This document shows, piece by piece, positions 33,669 to 45,879 of a DNA stretch of 64,000 bases (its first letter is position 1; each line of letters opens with the position of its first letter). The notes under the pieces were generated by a model that did no database searches, was not told the DNA's origin, and saw only the letters and a list, made by a program, of their open reading frames with translations. Both the position numbers and the translations under genes were made by a program. Source of the DNA: Guyanagaster necrorhizus (taxonomy: Eukaryota; Basidiomycota; Agaricomycetes; Agaricales; Physalacriaceae); contig NW_025064900.1 of NCBI RefSeq assembly GCF_019112545.1, forward strand, positions 429,765-493,764, read 5' to 3'.

Positions 33669-34640
33669 ATGCCATCCTTTGACACAATCAAAAAAGGCTT
33701 TGGCAATCTAAATGCCTCCAACTATGGCAAGTGGGAAGAAAACATATTGGCCTTACTCAAAACTTGCTGCAAGTACCTTATCATTATTGGCCATGACCCT
33801 GAACCAGAGTTTGCAGACCCTGAGAAGCCAACATACCAGGAGAGAAAGGACTAGAAGGAGACTCAGATATCAGCTGCTGGTACAATCTATCTCTGCCTTG
33901 ATGAATCTCAGAAGGCTCATGTCAAGAGCTGTCTTGATGACCCAGAGAGAATGTGGAACACATTAAAGGCACACCATCAGCAAAGAAAACTGGTGACTCA
34001 ATTTGTAGCCTATGACAGCTTCTTCAATCTCAAGAAGGAGACAGAAGAATCACTTTCAGATCTTGCCAGTCAAAGCACTCAAATCATGAGTTGTATCCAT
34101 GCTCTGCATTCTGCTTATTTTGGCCTCCAGCAGTTAGAAGAAGAGCTTCTCATTATGGCTCTGATTCACACACTCCCTCAGCCCAAATTTAGAAACTTCA
34201 TCATATCACTATTCCTTCTCTCTGATAAACTCACTCTCAAAGAACTCTGCACTGCATTTCACAATGAAGAAAACAATCAGAAGCTGTGTGCTGGTGATCC
34301 AGCAGTCTCTGTCACTCTCAAAGCCACATCTTTCCATTCAGCCATGAATCAGGCTACCAATGCCACTGCAAAATGTGGATGGTGCCTTTGCAAGAATCAT
34401 GCAGAAGAAGAATATATAACCAAGAAGCTCTCACTTAAATGGGACTGTGAATGTGCTGCTGACTGTACTGCTAGAAAGCATCATCATAAGAGGGCTGGAA
34501 AGAAGGACTCAGAAGCCACTAACTCTGCTGAGACAAAGGAGGAGACTGCTAGCCAAGCAAGTACTGATTTATCATCACTTGCTGTGTCTCATTGGAATAC
34601 TGATACAGATGCTTCTCATCATATGACCCCTCACTGACAA
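33669..34640 (+). pseudogene. copia-2 gag remnant
   Basis: It reads MPSFDTIKKGFGNLNASNYG, then after one TAG the gag core (ESQKAHVKSCLDDPERMWNT, LQQLEEELLIMALIHTLP). The long frame 33951-34637 is the best preserved open stretch in the block. A Cys/His cluster (CGWCLCKNHAEEE) replaces a normal zinc knuckle. It ends at the protease entry WNTDTDASHHMT. Confidence 0.8.
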
Positions 34641-36479
34641 TGGTTCTGACTCTATGCTCCACATGTCATTCCCATTCATCTTGCAGACAATTCAGTCATT
34701 TATTCAGCAGGGATTGGATCAGTAGTATTAGAGCCAGAGATTCAGAGGGAGAAAGGCTCAGTGGTGGAACTTCTTGACACATTACATGTATCAGCATTGA
34801 AAAGTAATCTCTTATTGCCCTATCATCTTACATGGAAAAAGGGATTTAAGATCTCAATCACTGGATCAGATGTCACTTTCAGCCAGGATAAAAAGATCTG
34901 ATTCACAGCAACTATAAACAAGAGCAATATTGGCTATGTCAATGCTACCACATATTCATTCTCAAAATCAACCACTATCATTGCAAACTCAAGCTCTACA
35001 AGTACCTGCCAGATGAACAACACACTTTGGCACAGATGTTGCTGTCATCAAAACATGGACACTATATGGTATATGCATACAAAGCAGCTAGTAACTGGAA
35101 TGAAGTGAGAGTCAGATTCTCCAACTGATTCTATCTGCACACCATGCCTCACTGGCAAACAGCATTGCCACAATATTCCTTGTGGCCCCATGGAGCAGAA
35201 GAAACACCTTCTTGAGTGAGTATACAGTGATATCAAAGGTCCAATGCCTGTTGCAACTCCAGAGAGCTATCACTACTGGATAACATTTATCTGCAGTGCA
35301 TCTGACACTTGGGCTGTTGCACCTCTGAAGTATAAAAGTGATGTCTTTAATGCCTTCAAGCAGTTCAAAGCATATGCAGAGAATACCCACCCAGGACTCA
35401 AAATCATTGAGTTTCAGAAAGATAAAGGTGGTGAATATATGGGAAAGGAGTTTGTCAACTTCTGTGCTGAGCATAAGATCAAAAGACAACATACTGAATC
35501 TGATGAACTATACCAGAATAGCACAGCAGAATGAGCCAACCACACAATTGCAGAGGCCATCACTGCCATGCTAAATGAGTCACATCTCCCATCATCATTT
35601 TGGAACCTCACTCTCTGAGTATTCATTCATGTTCAAAATTGCATCCCCACAGATCCTCTTCCAAACACTACACCCTTCACAGAATGGGATCCAAATCATT
35701 GAAAACCAAATATATCTCACTTTTGTGTGTTTGGATGTCTTGCATATATGCTAGTATGAAAAAAGGAACATCGAGCATTAGAGTCACACACCTAAAAATA
35801 TACCTTTGTCAGATATTCAAAGGGAGTAAAAGGCTGGCAATTCTGGAACCCTTCTACACAGTGGTTTATCATCTCCAGCCATGCTATATTTGATGAGCAT
35901 GTATTTTCTGAAAATCATAAAAATATTATAAATCCTCTTTGTGATGATGCCTCATCAAGAGGGAGAGAATATACCTACTGATAAGCCATCTCTGCCATCT
36001 GAGCAACTCCCATCATCATCATCCTCACCATCCTCATCAGCTCTGTCCACTCTATCAAATATGCAAACACCTCCAAGATCACCTCTTACTCCACTATCAA
36101 GTCTTCTAACATCTCCTACACCCTCTTCACCACTTTTATGTCCTTGGGCACACTTTGAGCTATAATACAACTCTAAATGTCTTATAATTCCATCTCCAAA
36201 CACTGGATGTGGTTTTCACTATAAACATTCTGACACTAATGCAATGAACTCATCAGACTCAGATAAACCCATTTCTGATTCCATTGATGAAACCACTGCT
36301 GAGCCAGAGCTTACTGAGACAGATGTTGTCACAGAAATAACCTTTGTGTTGTATGATGATGACTATATCACATATACAGAAGCTCTTGAGCTTGCATTTC
36401 AGATAGCAGTAGAGATGGCAAACCAAGCATCTGCACCTAATGATGAACCAAAGACACTTGCAGAGGCAATGACTTGGCT

Positions 36480-38010
36480 AGGAGAGGAAAGTGAAAAATA
36501 GTATGAGGCAGCTCAGCAGAAATTGAATGCACTGCAGGAGAGTGGCACCTTTGAGCTTGTGAAGCTCCTTCCAGGGTGAAAGGCTATAGGTGGAAAATGG
36601 GTCTTCAAAGTGAAGCATAACCCTGATGAATCCATTGAATGCTACAAGGCACACTATGTTGCAAAAGAGTACTCACAGTGGTCAGGTTTTGACTATACTG
36701 AAACCTTCTCTCCTACTCCAAAATAGGCAGCTATTTGAACAGTCCTTGCTCTTGCTGCACTTGAGGATCTAGAGCTCTGGAGTGTGGACATCTCATCAGC
36801 ATTTCTGAATGGTGATCTAAAAGAGGAGGTATACCTTCAACAACTAGAGGGATTCAAGATAAAGGACAAGAGCTGGGTGCTTTGTCTCTTCAAGTCCATC
36901 TATGGACTGAAGCAGGCTGAGCATGAATGGCACAAAAAGCTTCACAGTGCTATGACCAAGATAGGCTTTGACAGAGTATGCTGTGAACACAGTGTATGAG
37001 TGTACAAGAGAGATGATGCTCAGATTATTGTTCTGGTGTTTGTTGACAATATAACAATTGCTGCAAAGTCCATGGAGTCTGCACAACATATTGTCAATGA
37101 TCTCAAGAAGCACTTCAAACTTCACAATCTAGGTCCAACTTCATTCTTCTTTAGTGTCAAAATACAGAGACCATCTAAACTGAACACTCATACACTCTCA
37201 ACCACAGTACATCCAAAAAATCCTAGAACATACCAGAATATCTGACTATAACAGTGTCAGTACTTCTCTCAATCCACACACTAAGCTATTCAGCTCAATG
37301 TCCCCTGCTACTCCAGAGGAATGAGAAACCATATGGCACATCTCATATCTCCAGATTCTTGGCTCTGTAGCATATCTAGCCATCACCACTCATCCTGACA
37401 TAGCCTTTGTAGTCAGTGTTCTATCACATTTCAGCAAAAACCCTGGATTGAGGCATTGGAAGACCCTGAAATGCCTCCTCAGATACATAAAGAGAACAAT
37501 TGACCTAAAATTGACATATTCACCTGATGCTATAAACCCAGATCTGTTCAAAACATACACAGATGCAGATTATGGTAGAAACTCAGACAATAGATGCTCA
37601 ACCTTAGGATATGTTGTTAAGATGGGCATAGATGCAGTCAGCTGGATGAGCTGGCTACAATCTATAGTAACCTTATTGACCACAGAAGCTGAATATGTGG
37701 CTGCTGTCTCTGCTGGACAGGAAATTCTGTGGCTGCAAAACCTGTTCACAGAATTTGGCTTCCATCATCTGTTGCTATCTCCACTGCTGATTGACAACCA
37801 GTCTGCTCTCTTTGTCGCTCACAATCCTGATCATCACAGTTGTGTCAAACATCTCAACCTCCACTTCTATTGGTTATGAGATGAGGTTGAGCAGAGGCAC
37901 ATACATATTGAACGTCTTCACACAGAAGATATGCCTGCTGACATCTTCACAAAGGTCTTAGGGAAAGAGAAGATGACTTACATGATCAGGCTGTTGGGTC
38001 TTGAACTCTG
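36480..38010 (+). pseudogene. copia-2 reverse transcriptase and RNase H remnant
   Basis: The RT part shows VDISSAFLNGDLKEEVYLQQ, SIYGLKQAEHEWH and, at 37042-37050, FVDN where copia RTs have FVDD or YVDD. The RNase H part shows YTDADYGRNSDNRCSTLGYV, TTEAEYVAAVSAGQE and DNQSALFVAHNP. The loss of the second catalytic Asp alone would abolish polymerase activity. Confidence 0.82.
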
Positions 38011-38187
38011 AGAAGTATTATGTTGAAGGGGAGTGTTGTGGGATGACACAAGTATCTGATGTCAACCTTATATAAGTATAGACAGTTTTGTCCTGAGTCA
38101 ACAGTCAATTGCCTTTAAGCAATTGACCATTGTACTCAGTCTGGCCTATTATCCACTGCATAAAAGTAACCTGCCTGCAACAGAAGA

Positions 38188-39716
38188 AGCCAAGACAAGG
38201 CCAGACTGGCATCATTGAAAGAAAGCAACAGATGAAGAATATAATCTATTGACTTCTCTAGGCATATAGCAGCTGAAAGAATTACCCAAAGACAGATCAC
38301 TTGTGGATTGCAAGTGGACTTACAGATTGAAAAGGGATAGTGATAGGAAAATCACCAGATACAAAGCCAGACTTGTTGCAAAAGGATTTTCACAGGTACC
38401 TAGCATTGATTTCTTTGAGACATATGCATCAGTTGTCAGGCTGAATACATTCTGCCTACTCATGGCAATTGCCACTTAAAGAAACCTAATCATTCATAGA
38501 ATGGATGTTGTTGGAGCTTACTTAAATGATAAACTCAATGAATCCATTTACATGGCACAGCCACCTGAATATTCAGATGGGAGTGGAAAAGTGGCACACC
38601 TCAAATTAATGTTATATGGACTCAAGTAATCTGGCCAAGTTTGGAATGACAAATTAAATGCTACATTTTTGGGACTTGGATACACCAGATTGATCAGTGA
38701 TCAATGTGTGTACATCAGACAAATGAGTTCTAGTTCTATAATTATAGCTGTACATGTTGATAACATGATATTACTTGCTCCAGATGATGAAACCATGTCT
38801 AAAATGAAAGAAGAGCTTAAGAAGAAGCTAAATGTCACAGACATAGAGGAGATTCAATATATATTGAGCATGAAGATAGACAAGAATTGGGACAAGAGCA
38901 CTATCACTCTATCCCAGAAGACATATATTCTCAAAGTACTTGAATGAATGGGCATGAATGACTGAAAACCAGTCAAAATGCCTATAGACCCAAATGTATG
39001 ACTAGAGAAAATTCTGACAGAAGACCCACAAGGTGTTGACACAGCCACCAGGCAATATTACCATACTGGTGTCAGATCACTAATGTATGTGGCCAATGGA
39101 TTCCAGCCTGACATTGCACATGCTGTCACTGAATTAAGCAAGTACATGCAGGATCTGACTGCTGAGCATATTACAGCCTTGAAGTGAGTTTTTTGCTATC
39201 TGAAGGGAACTCTAGACTTCAGAATCACATATGGAGAGACTATAGATGAGCTGATACCTTATTCAGACTCAGACTGGAGAGAAGACAGAACAGATAGAAA
39301 ATCAACATCTGATTATGTCTGTACTGATGCAGAGGGAGCTGTTACTTGGAGTTCAAAGAAACAGCCTACCATAGCCTTATCCACTATGGAAGCAGAATAT
39401 ATGACCCTTGCACACACAACCTGGGAAGTAATTTGGCTATGAGCACTCTTAACCAAATTAGAATTACCACCTTATGAAGCAATGACTATTTTCATTGACA
39501 ATTAATCAGCAATCAAATTCACTGAGAACCCTATATTCTATGCATGATCAAAGCATATAGATATACAGCACCACTTTGTTCATGAGTGCATGGCTTCAAA
39601 TAAAGTCAAAGTTCAGCACTGCACATCAGAGAAAAACTTAGCAGATATATTCACTAAAGGCCTATCAAGACTATTACATGAGTATCTATCTGCAGGTATT
39701 CTAGGAACTCAGAATT
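38188..39716 (+). pseudogene. copia-1 reverse transcriptase and RNase H remnant
   Basis: It resumes after copia-2. The RT part reads CKWTYRLKRDSDRKITRYKA, ARLVAKGFSQVP, MDVVGAYLNDKLNESIYMAQ, then VHVDNMILLAP at 38750-38780 (VDN where VDD is expected). The RNase H part reads YSDSDWREDRTDRKSTSDYV, STMEAEYMTLAHT and the final LADIFTKGLSR. Stops replace expected Arg, Gln or Trp codons in at least eight places. Confidence 0.85.
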
Positions 39717-39725
39717 GAGAGAAAG

Positions 39726-39933
39726 TGTTGGAATAGCAATCCTGAGCAAGTATGAAAACATACTTGAAGATATGATGCCAGTCAGTAGTAGCTGACTTGA
39801 ATTATGATCTAGACTTATTTAGTATCTCATAGAAAGATCTCAAAGTAATACAAAATGTATTTAAGTAGAATATCTCTCTCTCAAGAGGCTAATTCTAATC
39901 CTCTGTATATTACTCTGCTCTCTACTTACAACA
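39726..39933 (+). repeat. right LTR of copia-1
   Basis: 208 bp, preceded by the polypurine tract and followed by target duplication GTCTG (39934-39938). Confidence 0.9.
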
Positions 39934-40146
39934 GTCTGTCAAGAACTCATAGTAACCCCCTTTGACAAAAACAATCTGCACATCAGAAAGACATTGCTTT
40001 GCACTCAAATCTGCCCACATTTGTCTATCTTCTTTAGCTATGCTCTTCACTGGCCCTTCTGCTGCAATGACCACCATTATTGGCACCTTCACTGTCCTCA
40101 TCCACTGTGCCATCAACTCCATCAAAGCCATGCCAGTCTCATCTGT
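39934..40146 (-). pseudogene. synthetase 3'-end fragment, copy K (right half)
   Basis: This continues the fragment from 30565, matching about 22428-22640 of the intact synthetase gene. The minus-strand frame is still open: VSTDETGMALMELMAQWMRT, VPIMVVIAAEG, QMWADLSAKQCLSDVQI, VKGGYYEFLTD. The catalytic His is Tyr. Every one of the 23 CpG sites of the parent in the aligned stretch (about 22456-22643) is gone. The fragment ends abruptly at the LTR-like repeat copy B, at the codons for DETG. Confidence 0.88.
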
Positions 40147-41946
40147 TGACACACTCTCCATGTTCAGGCATGTAAAATTGCAAAAATTGAGAATACATGG
40201 ACTGCATTTCAGTCCAGTAAGCATGTAACTGAGAATAGAATAAGAGTGCACAGAGACCTAGCCATCATAAGGCTAAACTGAAGTAACAAGAAGCAGAGTG
40301 CATGGCCTAGTAGCAGACAAATACCAGAGAGATTAGAATGCATGTGAGGTCCCAGCACTTGGCCTTAAATGCACCAATACTATTACAAGAAGGCATGCTA
40401 AAAATAAAAAGAATATGATCAAAATATGATCAGCAATCCTGATCACATTGATCAATGATGCACTGATGGAACATGCTTTAGAACAGAGAACTGAGACTCA
40501 AAGAAAGGTATCTGAATAACTGAGTGCTGAACAGAGAAATGATATGATGGCAACAAAGGAATAGATAGAGGAATACTACCCTCAGAGATGAATAGCATAT
40601 GTACTGCTCAGAGACTTGCACACATACTTACAGTGCCTTAGTGCACTTAACACAGCAAGAGACTCTGCATTGTACCACAGTATGACACATACCATATTGG
40701 GTAAGTTAATTAATGCATGTCAGGCCAGAAGCAGTGCAATTTATGAGCTGAAGGAAATGTTGAGACACTGAAAAAGGAGAATATAACTATTGTGGCTGAC
40801 TCCAGATATGGGGGATAACTCCAAAGATCCAGAACAGTACTGCTGTCAGAGATGTGTCACTAAGAAAATAACAAAGCAAGCAGACTGGGCTAGGCCAGCT
40901 AGCTGAGGCCAGCTAGCAAGGAAACATTGCATAGTCCTAGCTCAGAAGAGAATAAGCATAGCAACTGTGATACATGCATGAATAATATCTGCAAGATCTG
41001 GCATAGAGTCCTATACTTTAAAGATACTATAGTAGAGTTGTATTAATAAGTATCATAGTAGAGTATTTAAATATAGTATTGTATGAGTAGAAAGAGAGAG
41101 TTTCTGACCCTCACAGTTGTAGTGTATTGGGCACAGAAAGCCTTGCACTCTAGCTCTGGGTTTGTGTTAGTAACTTTGGGTGAAAGAATAAACTGATTAT
41201 TGAATATCCTTAAGAGCACTGCGAGAACTAAGTGAGGCATTGAAGCTTGCAAAGGACTTAAGTCCAGTTTGATAAAGAGGTTTTGGATTGTGCTCTAACC
41301 TGAGAATAAGAGAGCAGTGTCTGAAGGGGATCATCTTGAGTTTTTGAGGTATTTGTGATGTGTGGCACTACAGGTGGCAGAGGTTCAAACTCTTTGGTCT
41401 GTTGGACAGTGTTTAATTGTGTTTTGTGTCTCTGGATCACATAGGTTTGAATCCTATGAGTCTATAATCAGTTTGGAAGCTTGTGAACAGAGATCTGTGC
41501 TCTTGGGCACTTGTGGATGTGTTTGTGATTGGTTTTTGCTTAGAGTGTGAAGCTTTGAGCCATGTATTGTGTGTGTTAAGGGTTTTAAGTTGATCTGAGC
41601 TGTGTTTAGGACTTTTTGGAGAGTTTTGTGAGAGAGTTTTGATGTATTGTGTTGAGCTGCAGTACTCTTTGCCTTGAGGCCCAGCAACATCAGTTGCCAC
41701 CTCTTATTTTGATAAAATAAAAAGCATTGAGACTTAGAGAGACCTTGGACTGTTGTAAGCATACTATTACTGTTCACATGCTGTGATCTCATTGAAGAGG
41801 ACAATTATATTTGTTGATTGCTACTTTTATTGCATTATAATCCCTCCACAAACTAAGAGTTTTGTGTGTGTGTTAGTGTGAGTATGGGCAGTGGATAACA
41901 CTCTGCTGTACCCATTTTCACATTGCACATGCACAAATCCTCTTCA
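40147..41946 (+). repeat. LTR-like repeat, copy B
   Basis: 1800 bp, TGACACACTCTCC to ...TCCTCTTCA, collinear with copies A and C. The flanks (CTGT on the left, GTGC on the right) do not match, and the synthetase fragment does not resume on the right. A deletion or recombination has therefore removed one side after insertion. Confidence 0.7.
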
Positions 41947-43299
41947 GTGCTAATGATCTGCTTGAAATCCTGAAGGAAGATTCATATGACAGAAAGGTCC
42001 AATTCATTTGAGGTGCACATCCATGGTGAATTGTGAAAAACATATCAGCACAAACAACAGTTATCAAATTTTCTGATCAGTTACAGTTACAGTTGCAGTT
42101 GTTACATTTCAAGTTAGAGAAACATTCCTGCTTGTATATGCTTAGGATGGTGGACTATGCAAGAGAAAGAAATCAGTAAACAAATACACACTCTGAAATT
42201 TCAGAGACTCTTACACTGAAGCAACACTAGTGACAGGCCCAGGCTGAGCTGTGAGAATGAGGAAAGCAGCAGTGGCACATTAACAGAAAATGAAAATCTA
42301 TTTGTGAAGATGTTGAAATGCCTCACTGCTTATTCTATGTCATTCATGTCCAACCCAGCAGATAAGAATGCCTCTAGCATGACAGGTGGTAGAGAGACTG
42401 GGATTACCTCAGAGCAATCCACCATCTGAGATACATCTTGTCCAAGAACAGCAAGTTTCACCATAGCAGTCTTGAACTGGGTCTGCATCTTTGCTTGTTC
42501 ACCTATGACAATTGTCAAAATGATTGACCCTGTTGAGAAATGCAAACAACACATACCAATGAAAGACTGCCAGTCACAGTTTGTTCTTGAATCTGTGGAA
42601 AGATGAAGTTGTATTCAAGCATCAGTAAAAAATTGGACAAACCCCAAGCCAACTAGTAATTGAAATAAGTTATTGATATGTTATATAGCTGCTGTGACTT
42701 ACTGAAGAGTCTGATTGGAGTTGCAGCTCTCCTTCCAGTGGCAACTCAACTTCATCCTGATTACCACTAGTGCTGTCTGAATGAATATCAACAACTAGCC
42801 CACTAAAAGAAAGCAAGAGACATACCTGGGAAAGAGAGTGCCTCACAGCTGGACTTCTATGAAGATTTGAGTGTTGAAAGTGAATGGAGTTGAGTCAAAT
42901 GGAGTGCTAAAGAAAATAAATAAAGATGAAGGTAAGATGCCACAAGATACACATCCCAGAATCTGCAAAAATCCTTAAGCAAAAAGACAATAATATATAG
43001 ATGAATGGACACTATCATTGAGTCTACATGATCAGCAGTAGCAACTGTATGCCTAGAGCAGGATGTCAATTGGAGGCTTACAGAGACAGAAGGAAATAAT
43101 GTCACACAAAGATAGGAGAGCAATGATTTCAGATGAATTGAAACCTGCATTAGCAAATCTGGCAATTATGGATGTCACTGTATTGAAAGGCTCAGAAACA
43201 AGTACATAAGATGAGGATGCAGTGGCTGAGAGTCATCCCAACAAGAATTCCAGTTGTGGAGCATCTGGACAATTAGACACTCCAACTGTGCCAGCAAAC
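41947..43299. other. CpG-poor interval without a recognised element
   Basis: 1.35 kb between repeat copy B and the gypsy LTR. A minus-strand frame at 42330-42554 (KTAMVKLAVLGQDVSQMVD) looks protein-like but has no recognisable domain; other frames are broken. It may be a relic of a host gene. The last bases (CAAAC) adjoin the gypsy LTR. Confidence 0.35.
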
Positions 43300-43761
43300 T
43301 GTTAAACCCAAGTGTTATATAAACAGAACCACATGATAAACTGAAGTCATCTTGCACTTCAGGTGATTGATAGAGTTCACTGATGTGTATTCTGAACAGT
43401 GTGTCATAAGGCCTTTGATTGGCTCAAGTATAGAATGGTGTAAGAATAAACTTTAGCTTGAAGCTGGAGCTTTACCAGTGAGAGTGAGCCTCCTTAAATA
43501 CTGTACAAGACTGAACTAATTATACTGCTGCTTATTGTATGTTGCTGCATCTATTGTGCTCATTGTCTTTAAGCATCACAACTGTATATAAAAGACTGAT
43601 TGTTGTTGGGCAATGCTGGCATTAAAGAACAATGACTGACTTGGCCTAATTGTGATGACTAAGCCTTATCCCATAGTCCTAAGCACTTACTCAAGCACTC
43701 TGACTAAGTGTAAATAGGAGTTAATCATAAAAAAGAAATAGAAGGATAGAAAATCATAACA
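43300..43761 (-). repeat. 3' LTR of gypsy G1
   Basis: On the minus strand it runs TGTTATGATTTT ... TTTAACA (462 bp), with TGTTA/TAACA inverted ends. It contains TATATA and GTATTTAAGGAGGC promoter-like sites. It is similar in length and sequence to the LTRs at 51890-52336 and 62873-63319. Confidence 0.85.
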
Positions 43762-45879
43762 TTACCCCCTTCTTAAGACTATTGTTCTGATGGCCTAGTT
43801 TAGAGATAGTTTGTAATCATATACTGCATTAGTGGCATTCATCTGTTTTTCATTGACCCACTGGTTAGATTCCAGTCTATAGTCTTTCCAACTGGTAAGA
43901 TAATCAACTGTAGTGGTCATTCCTCCACTCTTTGCCTTGATTTTCCATAGCTTGTAGTTTAAGACCTGATCAACTTTATAGTGTTTCTCATTGTTGATTA
44001 GATCAGAGGTGAAGAGAGAGGTTGTTGTTGATTTGGGAAAGCTGGAGCAACATAGAGAGTTAAGAGTGTTTTATTGAAGGTATTATGAATCTTCCAATGA
44101 GCTGATAATCAGAGCTTATAGGTGGATGTGCCAACCTTGGTGACCATGAGAAATGGCTCAGTGCATTTGTCTGCCAACTTCTGCTTTGGTCATAGGAGGT
44201 GGAGATTTGTTGTATCCAGCCAGACCTTGTCATGTACATTATATGTGTGCACAGAGTGATGATATTTATCATATTGTTTCTTCATCATTGCTGTGGCTCA
44301 TTCAAGAGCATTTCATGTTTTATTATGGATTTTATCTATAGTGATAGAGAAGTTGGTGGAAGCAGGGGTGATGGTATGTGTATGGGTTGTTTGTGCAATA
44401 TTTAGATGGCAGCTGAAATTGACAAAGAAGGGTGTTTTCCCCATTGCTGAATGTACATAGTTGTTGTGTTGAAATGCTGCTAGAGTGAGCCATTCTGTCC
44501 AATCATCTTGTCAATAGTTAATAAATAGTTGGAGATATTTTTTGATTTCTTGATTTGCCCTTTTGGTCTGTCCATCCATTTGAGGGTGATACACCATCAA
44601 AGCATTCTGTTTGATGCTTAATAGTTGGTATAGGTCATCCAGAAACTTTGAGATGAATTGTGGGCCTTAGTTGAAAATGACAACTTGTGGCATTCTATAC
44701 TTGGCATAGACTTTGTCATATAAGATCTTGGCCTAATCTTTAGATGTCAGTTCTGTTGAACATGCGACTGAAATGATTGCTTTAGAAAAGCAGTCTATTA
44801 TGAAGAGAATAGCATCATAGTCATTGCTTTCTGAGAGTCTAGTTATCATGTCGATGGAAATATGCATCCACAGTGATTGCAGTATTTTGTTTGAGTGTAG
44901 TGAGGCTGTGTGGGCTTGGATTGATAATTTTTCTCTTTGACATGTATCACAGGCTTTTATGTATCATTCAATATTATTGTTCATCTTTTGCAATCAGTAT
45001 TCTTGCAAGACCAACTCTTTTGTCTTGGTGATTTCTGGGTGTCTAGCTGTTGCATGGTTGTGGCATATTGTGATGATTTCCCTGTGAAGACTTGAGTCTT
45101 GGGGAATATAGATTCAGTTGTCATACTAGATCATATCTCCTTCTTTGACCATTCCACACTCATAGTTCAGAGACAGAGCTATGCATTGGTCCCATTTACT
45201 GGCATCTCTGGTGGCACTCTTGATCTGTTTATGGATCTCTTCTTTTGTGAGCATGATCATCACCCTAAAGTGTTTCAGGTGGATCAATACTACTCCTTCA
45301 TTATCATGTTCCCCTTGATCATGATTAGACCTCTAGCTAAGTAGGTCCACCTTCTTGTTTGCTGTTCCTGCCTTGTGATGTAGTGTATATAGGTATTAGC
45401 TTAGTTTGGTGACCCATTATGCTTGTCATTGATTTAGCTTTTGGGGTTGATAGAAGTATTGCAGGTTTTGATGATCAGTCCAGATCTTGAATGTCTGGAC
45501 TGCTCTGATTAGATAGTGCCTTCACTTCTTGAGAGCTAGCATAATGGCCAACAGTTTCTTGTCATAAATTTCATAGTTTCTTTCTGTGGCCAATAAGACT
45601 TTTGAGAGAAATGCTACTGGTCACCATTTCCCACTTTGCTCTTAGGAGAGTATAGTGCTGATGGCCTCTTTGCTAGAGTCAGCTTTGACTCAGAATTTCT
45701 CTTCTTGTGTGGGGATAGTGAGTATTACATCTTAGGCTAGTCATCATTTGAGGTCATCAAATATGGACTGTTGGAATGGGCCTCATGTCCATGGGGCATT
45801 TCCCATCAGTTGAGTCATAGGACAGACTACTCTGCTGTAGTCCTGAATGAACTGTTGATAAAAGTTGGTGAAATCTAAA

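Larger units (their letters stand above)
33345..38187 (+). mobile_element. Ty1/copia element copia-2, nested in copia-1
   Basis: The element is 33350-38182, flanked by GAAGA duplications (33345-33349 and 38183-38187). Its left LTR is 33350-33552 (203 bp) and its right LTR 38034-38182 (149 bp); the left has about 54 extra bases from a duplicated CTTTAAGCAATTGAC unit. Beside the left LTR is GATTATGGGCCC, one base from the copia half-tRNA primer site, and a purine tract (GAAGGGGAG) precedes the right LTR. Coding remains: gag 33669-34640, protease and integrase 34640-35900, RT 36480-37250, RNase H 37400-38010. The two LTR starts read TATTGCAGGATG and TGTTGTGGGATG, so an ancestral CG has gone to CA in one and TG in the other. 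Many stops; the RT active site is changed. Confidence 0.92.
30566..39933 (+). mobile_element. Ty1/copia element copia-1, host of a nested element
   Basis: Two LTRs (30566-30772 and 39726-39933) run TGTTGG...AACA, with 5-bp target duplications ATCTG and GTCTG outside. Next to the left LTR is GGTTATAGGCCC, close to the initiator-Met half-tRNA primer site of Drosophila copia (GGTTATGGGCCC). The purine tract GAGAGAAAG precedes the right LTR. Order of coding remains: gag (30856-31620, with a zinc-knuckle remnant), protease region (to 32064), integrase (32065-32950), then RT and RNase H (38188-39716). The order integrase before RT defines copia. In-frame TGA stops are frequent, often where Arg is expected (for example 39440 and 39545), so the element is dead. 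Copia-2 sits in it at 33350. Confidence 0.92.
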
